Below the pieces are notes generated by a model. It did no database searches. It saw only the letters and a program-made list of their open reading frames with translations, and was not told where the DNA came from. 64,000 nt of DNA from an uncultured Shinella sp. (lineage in GTDB: Bacteria; Pseudomonadota; Alphaproteobacteria; Rhizobiales; Rhizobiaceae): positions 1 through 64,000 of the forward strand of contig NZ_CAMLFY010000001.1 in NCBI RefSeq assembly GCF_946479415.1. Reading direction: 5' to 3'. The position numbers were made by a program, and so were the translations under genes. Positions 61,694 to 64,000 of the stretch are shown here, one piece after another. Within the stretch, counting starts at the first letter, position 1. Every line of letters starts with the position of its first letter.

Positions 61694-62700
61694 CCGGCCC
61701 CGATGTCAGCATCGTCATCGCCGCCTATAATGCGGCCGATACGATCCAGCGCGCCATCAGAAGCGCCCTCGCACAACAGGGCGTGACGGTCGAGGTGATC
61801 GTCGCCGATGATGGATCGACGGACACGACGCGGGCCACTGTCGCGGCCTTTGGTGATCCGGCCGTCCGCTTGCTCGCTCTGGACCGCAATCGCGGCCCCG
61901 GCGGCGCGCGCAATGCCGGTTTTGCCGCCGCGCGCGGGCGCTGGATCGCCGTGCTCGATGCGGATGATACGATGCAGCCCGGGCGGCTTTGCCGCATGAT
62001 TTCGGCAGCCGAGCATGAAGACGCCGCACTCGCCGTCGACAATCTTTTCGTCCTGCACCTGGACGGCCGGATCGAAGCCATGTTCCCGGACGACCTGCTG
62101 GCCCGAACGCCGCAGATCACGCTTCCTGATTTCATCGATTCCAACCGGATTTTCCGCAGCACGCACAATTTCGGCTATATGAAGCCGATCTTCCGGCGCG
62201 CCTTCCTCGAGGACAACGATTTAGCCTATGACGAGGCACTGCGGATCGGCGAGGACTACCTGCTGTTCGCCTCCGCCCTTGCCGCCGGTGGCCGGTGCGT
62301 GGTCTCGCCGGCGGCCGGTTATGTCTATCATATACGCGAAGGCTCGATTTCGCGGGTGCTGCACCGGCATCACGTCGAGGCGATGCTTGCCGGCGACCAG
62401 CGTTTTCTCGCCCGCTTCCCGCTGACGACGGGTGCCGCCGGCAGTGCCCAACGCCGCCGCACGCGCAACCTTCAGGAAACGCGTGCCTTCCTGGCACTCG
62501 TCCAGCATCTCAAGAACCGTTCGTTCGGGCCTGCCCTCAAGGTGGCGCTCGGCGATCCCGTCGCACTCCGGCATCTGGCGATGCCGGTTGCCGCCCGGTG
62601 GCATCGTCTCGTGACGCCATCCCATCGCAAGACGGTCGCGCCCCACGCGGCCTCCTCCCCAGCGACAGCGCAGGATCTCGCGCTCAAGAACAAAGGATAA
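61690..62700 (+). CDS. exoO: succinoglycan glycosyltransferase ExoO (GT2)
   Basis: 336 residues of GT2 ([57 protein letters not shown]). ExoO adds the fifth sugar, a 1,6 branch step. The domain resembles ExoU of the same cluster along most of its length. exoN starts 4 bp after it. Confidence 0.92.
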   Translation: MTGPDVSIVIAAYNAADTIQRAIRSALAQQGVTVEVIVADDGSTDTTRATVAAFGDPAVRLLALDRNRGPGGARNAGFAAARGRWIAVLDADDTMQPGRLCRMISAAEHEDAALAVDNLFVLHLDGRIEAMFPDDLLARTPQITLPDFIDSNRIFRSTHNFGYMKPIFRRAFLEDNDLAYDEALRIGEDYLLFASALAAGGRCVVSPAAGYVYHIREGSISRVLHRHHVEAMLAGDQRFLARFPLTTGAAGSAQRRRTRNLQETRAFLALVQHLKNRSFGPALKVALGDPVALRHLAMPVAARWHRLVTPSHRKTVAPHAASSPATAQDLALKNKG

Positions 62701-62704
62701 TGCC

Positions 62705-63610
62705 ATGGAGCGAACCAGAACCGTCCGCAAGGCCGTCATTCCCGTCGCCGGCAACGGAACCCGCTTCCTGCCGGCCACCAAGGCCATGCCCAAGGAAATG
62801 CTGACCATCGTCGATCGCCCCGTCGTGCAATATGCCCTCGACGAGGCGCGCGAGGCCGGCATCGAACATGTCGTCTTCGTCACCAGCCGCAACAAGCAGG
62901 TCATCGAAGACCATTTCGACGACACGCCGGAACTGATCTCCTCGCTCGAAAAGTCCGGCAAGGACGACAAGGTCCGCGAGCTCGGCGAACTCCTGCCGCA
63001 AGCCGGCTCTGTCAGCTTCACCCGCCAGCAGGCGCCACTCGGGCTTGGCCATGCCGTCTGGTGCGCCCGCGACCTGATCGGCGACGAACCCTTTGCGCTC
63101 CTGCTTCCCGACATGATCTCGTTTGGCGTCCGCGGCTGCCTCGCCGGCCTGATGGATCTCTATGAGGAGGTCGGCGGCAATGTCGTCGGCGTCGAGCAAT
63201 GCGCGCCGGACGAAGTTTCGCAATATGGCATCGTCGGCAAGGGCGCTGCCGTACAGCACGGTTTTGCCGTCACGCATATGGTGGAGAAGCCGCAGGTGGG
63301 CGATGCGCCCTCCAATCTTTTCCTCAACGGCCGCTACATTCTCCAGCCGGAAATCTTCGGCCATCTCGCCCGCCAGCAGCGCGGCGCAGGCAACGAGATC
63401 CAGCTGACGGACAGCATGCTGAAGCTCTCGGGAACGCAGCCCTTCCACGCCCATGTCTATGAGGGGCGGACCTATGACTGCGGCTCCAAGCACGGCTTCA
63501 TCGAGGCCAATGTCGCCTTCGCGCTCGCGCGGCCGGATATCGGCGGCGCCGTCTATCAATCCCTTCGCGACATGATGTCGTCGCATGAGGGCCGGATTCG
63601 CGCGGCATAA
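62705..63610 (+). CDS. exoN: UTP-glucose-1-phosphate uridylyltransferase
   Basis: 301 residues, the GalU/ExoN family: nucleotide site [19 protein letters not shown] (15-33), [31 protein letters not shown] and the EKPQ motif. It makes UDP-glucose, precursor of all the glucose units and, through ExoB elsewhere, of UDP-galactose. Confidence 0.95.
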   Translation: MERTRTVRKAVIPVAGNGTRFLPATKAMPKEMLTIVDRPVVQYALDEAREAGIEHVVFVTSRNKQVIEDHFDDTPELISSLEKSGKDDKVRELGELLPQAGSVSFTRQQAPLGLGHAVWCARDLIGDEPFALLLPDMISFGVRGCLAGLMDLYEEVGGNVVGVEQCAPDEVSQYGIVGKGAAVQHGFAVTHMVEKPQVGDAPSNLFLNGRYILQPEIFGHLARQQRGAGNEIQLTDSMLKLSGTQPFHAHVYEGRTYDCGSKHGFIEANVAFALARPDIGGAVYQSLRDMMSSHEGRIRAA

Positions 63611-63616
63611 TGCAAA

Positions 63617-63642
63617 GGCCCCGGATGGGAGGATCCGGGGCC
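63617..63642 (+). terminator. hairpin between exoN and exoP
   Basis: Ten perfect base pairs (GGCCCCGGAT / ATCCGGGGCC), 6-nt loop, 6 nt after the exoN stop. No T-run. It may separate the exoHKLAMON transcript from exoP, which in S. meliloti has its own promoter. Confidence 0.55.
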
Positions 63643-63693
63643 GCCTTCGGGAGGACAGAGTTTCCATCGCGCCGAAAGGCAGAACGGAGCCCC

Positions 63694-64000
63694 ATGCACC
63701 AACGCACCGTACCGCACAGCAGCATCCTGAGACGGGAACCGGATCCGTCCGATAGCTTCATCGATCTCAACCGCTTGCTGACGATCCTCGTTCGCCGGGC
63801 GCGGCTGATCGGCCTTTCGGTCGCGCTCGCCGTGGCGCTGGGCGTGGCCTATCTCGTGTTTGCAACACCGGTCTACACGTCGATGACGCAGATCCTGCTC
63901 GACGAAGACCTGTCGCGCTATGCGGAGGAAAGCGAACCTGCGCCGCAAAGCAGCCAGCAGGTCGATATGCGCATCGCCAGCGCCGCCGAGATTCTGAAAT
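63694..64000 (+). CDS. exoP: succinoglycan chain-length/export protein ExoP (5' part)
   Basis: The first 102 residues are in the window. They show a short cytoplasmic N terminus (FIDLNRLLTILVRRARL), a first membrane segment (LIGLSVALAVALGVAYLVF) and the start of the Wzz periplasmic domain (TPVYTSMTQILLDEDLSR). The full protein in S. meliloti is a Wzz domain plus a tyrosine autokinase that sets chain length with ExoQ/T. Placement after exoN confirms it. Confidence 0.9.
   Translation, partial: MHQRTVPHSSILRREPDPSDSFIDLNRLLTILVRRARLIGLSVALAVALGVAYLVFATPVYTSMTQILLDEDLSRYAEESEPAPQSSQQVDMRIASAAEILK

Overview
The window is GC-rich, densely coded DNA with the gene content of an alphaproteobacterium of the family Rhizobiaceae (order Hyphomicrobiales). 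The strongest pointers are a succinoglycan exo cluster collinear with that of Sinorhizobium meliloti, an lpiA-acvB pair, btaAB betaine-lipid genes with PHO boxes, and many LacI/GntR/MocR/RpiR-controlled uptake and catabolic operons. The genus cannot be fixed from the sequence alone (Sinorhizobium, Rhizobium, Agrobacterium and Shinella all remain possible). I see no rRNA, tRNA, CRISPR array, insertion sequence or phage gene.

Layout. 1-2.1 kb: a LacI regulator (cut by the window edge) divergent from a GH4 glycosidase, with two matching operators between them. 2.2-6.8 kb: a ferric-iron ABC transporter (binding protein divergent from permease and ATPase) followed by a dapB-like reductase. 6.9-9.4 kb: a DegP-type periplasmic protease and small exported proteins. 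9.4-19.9 kb: an envelope-remodelling and phosphate-starvation block: lpiA-acvB (lysyl-phosphatidylglycerol synthesis and hydrolysis), btaAB (betaine lipid), a PhoA-type alkaline phosphatase, then a MacB-like ABC system whose permease carries a histidine-rich periplasmic insert. PHO boxes precede btaA and phoA. 20-30.9 kb: a MocR regulator, a DUF983 protein, an FAD oxidoreductase with an EamA exporter, a DHA2 drug exporter, Ada, a DUF2161 nuclease-fold protein, a stand-alone division-type transpeptidase (class B PBP) and a PAS-GGDEF cyclase.

30.9-38.1 kb: an unsaturated-uronate operon (aldehyde dehydrogenase, ribose-type ABC transporter, kduI, kduD, kdgF) divergent from a GntR regulator. 38.2-46.3 kb: terC, then nitrogen-compound catabolism: a racemase/MFS pair with an RpiR regulator, and two M20 amidohydrolases with diaminopropionate ammonia-lyase under an Lrp-type regulator.

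46.3-64 kb: the exo cluster: exoZQFY on the minus strand, exoX and exoU on plus, exoVW on minus, exoT on plus, then exoHKLAMON and the start of exoP on plus. ExoN supplies UDP-glucose. ExoY/F start the repeat on the lipid carrier. ExoA, L, M, O, U and W extend it. ExoZ, ExoH and ExoV decorate it, ExoT flips it, ExoQ/P polymerise and export it, ExoK trims it and ExoX restrains synthesis. exoB, next to exoZ in S. meliloti, is absent here.

The least explained signals are non-coding: a 9-bp palindrome-like word (TGCAATGCA on one strand or the other) found at four places in exo regulatory DNA, a long nested hairpin that would bury the exoU ribosome-binding site, and an orphan terminator-like hairpin between exoY and exoX.
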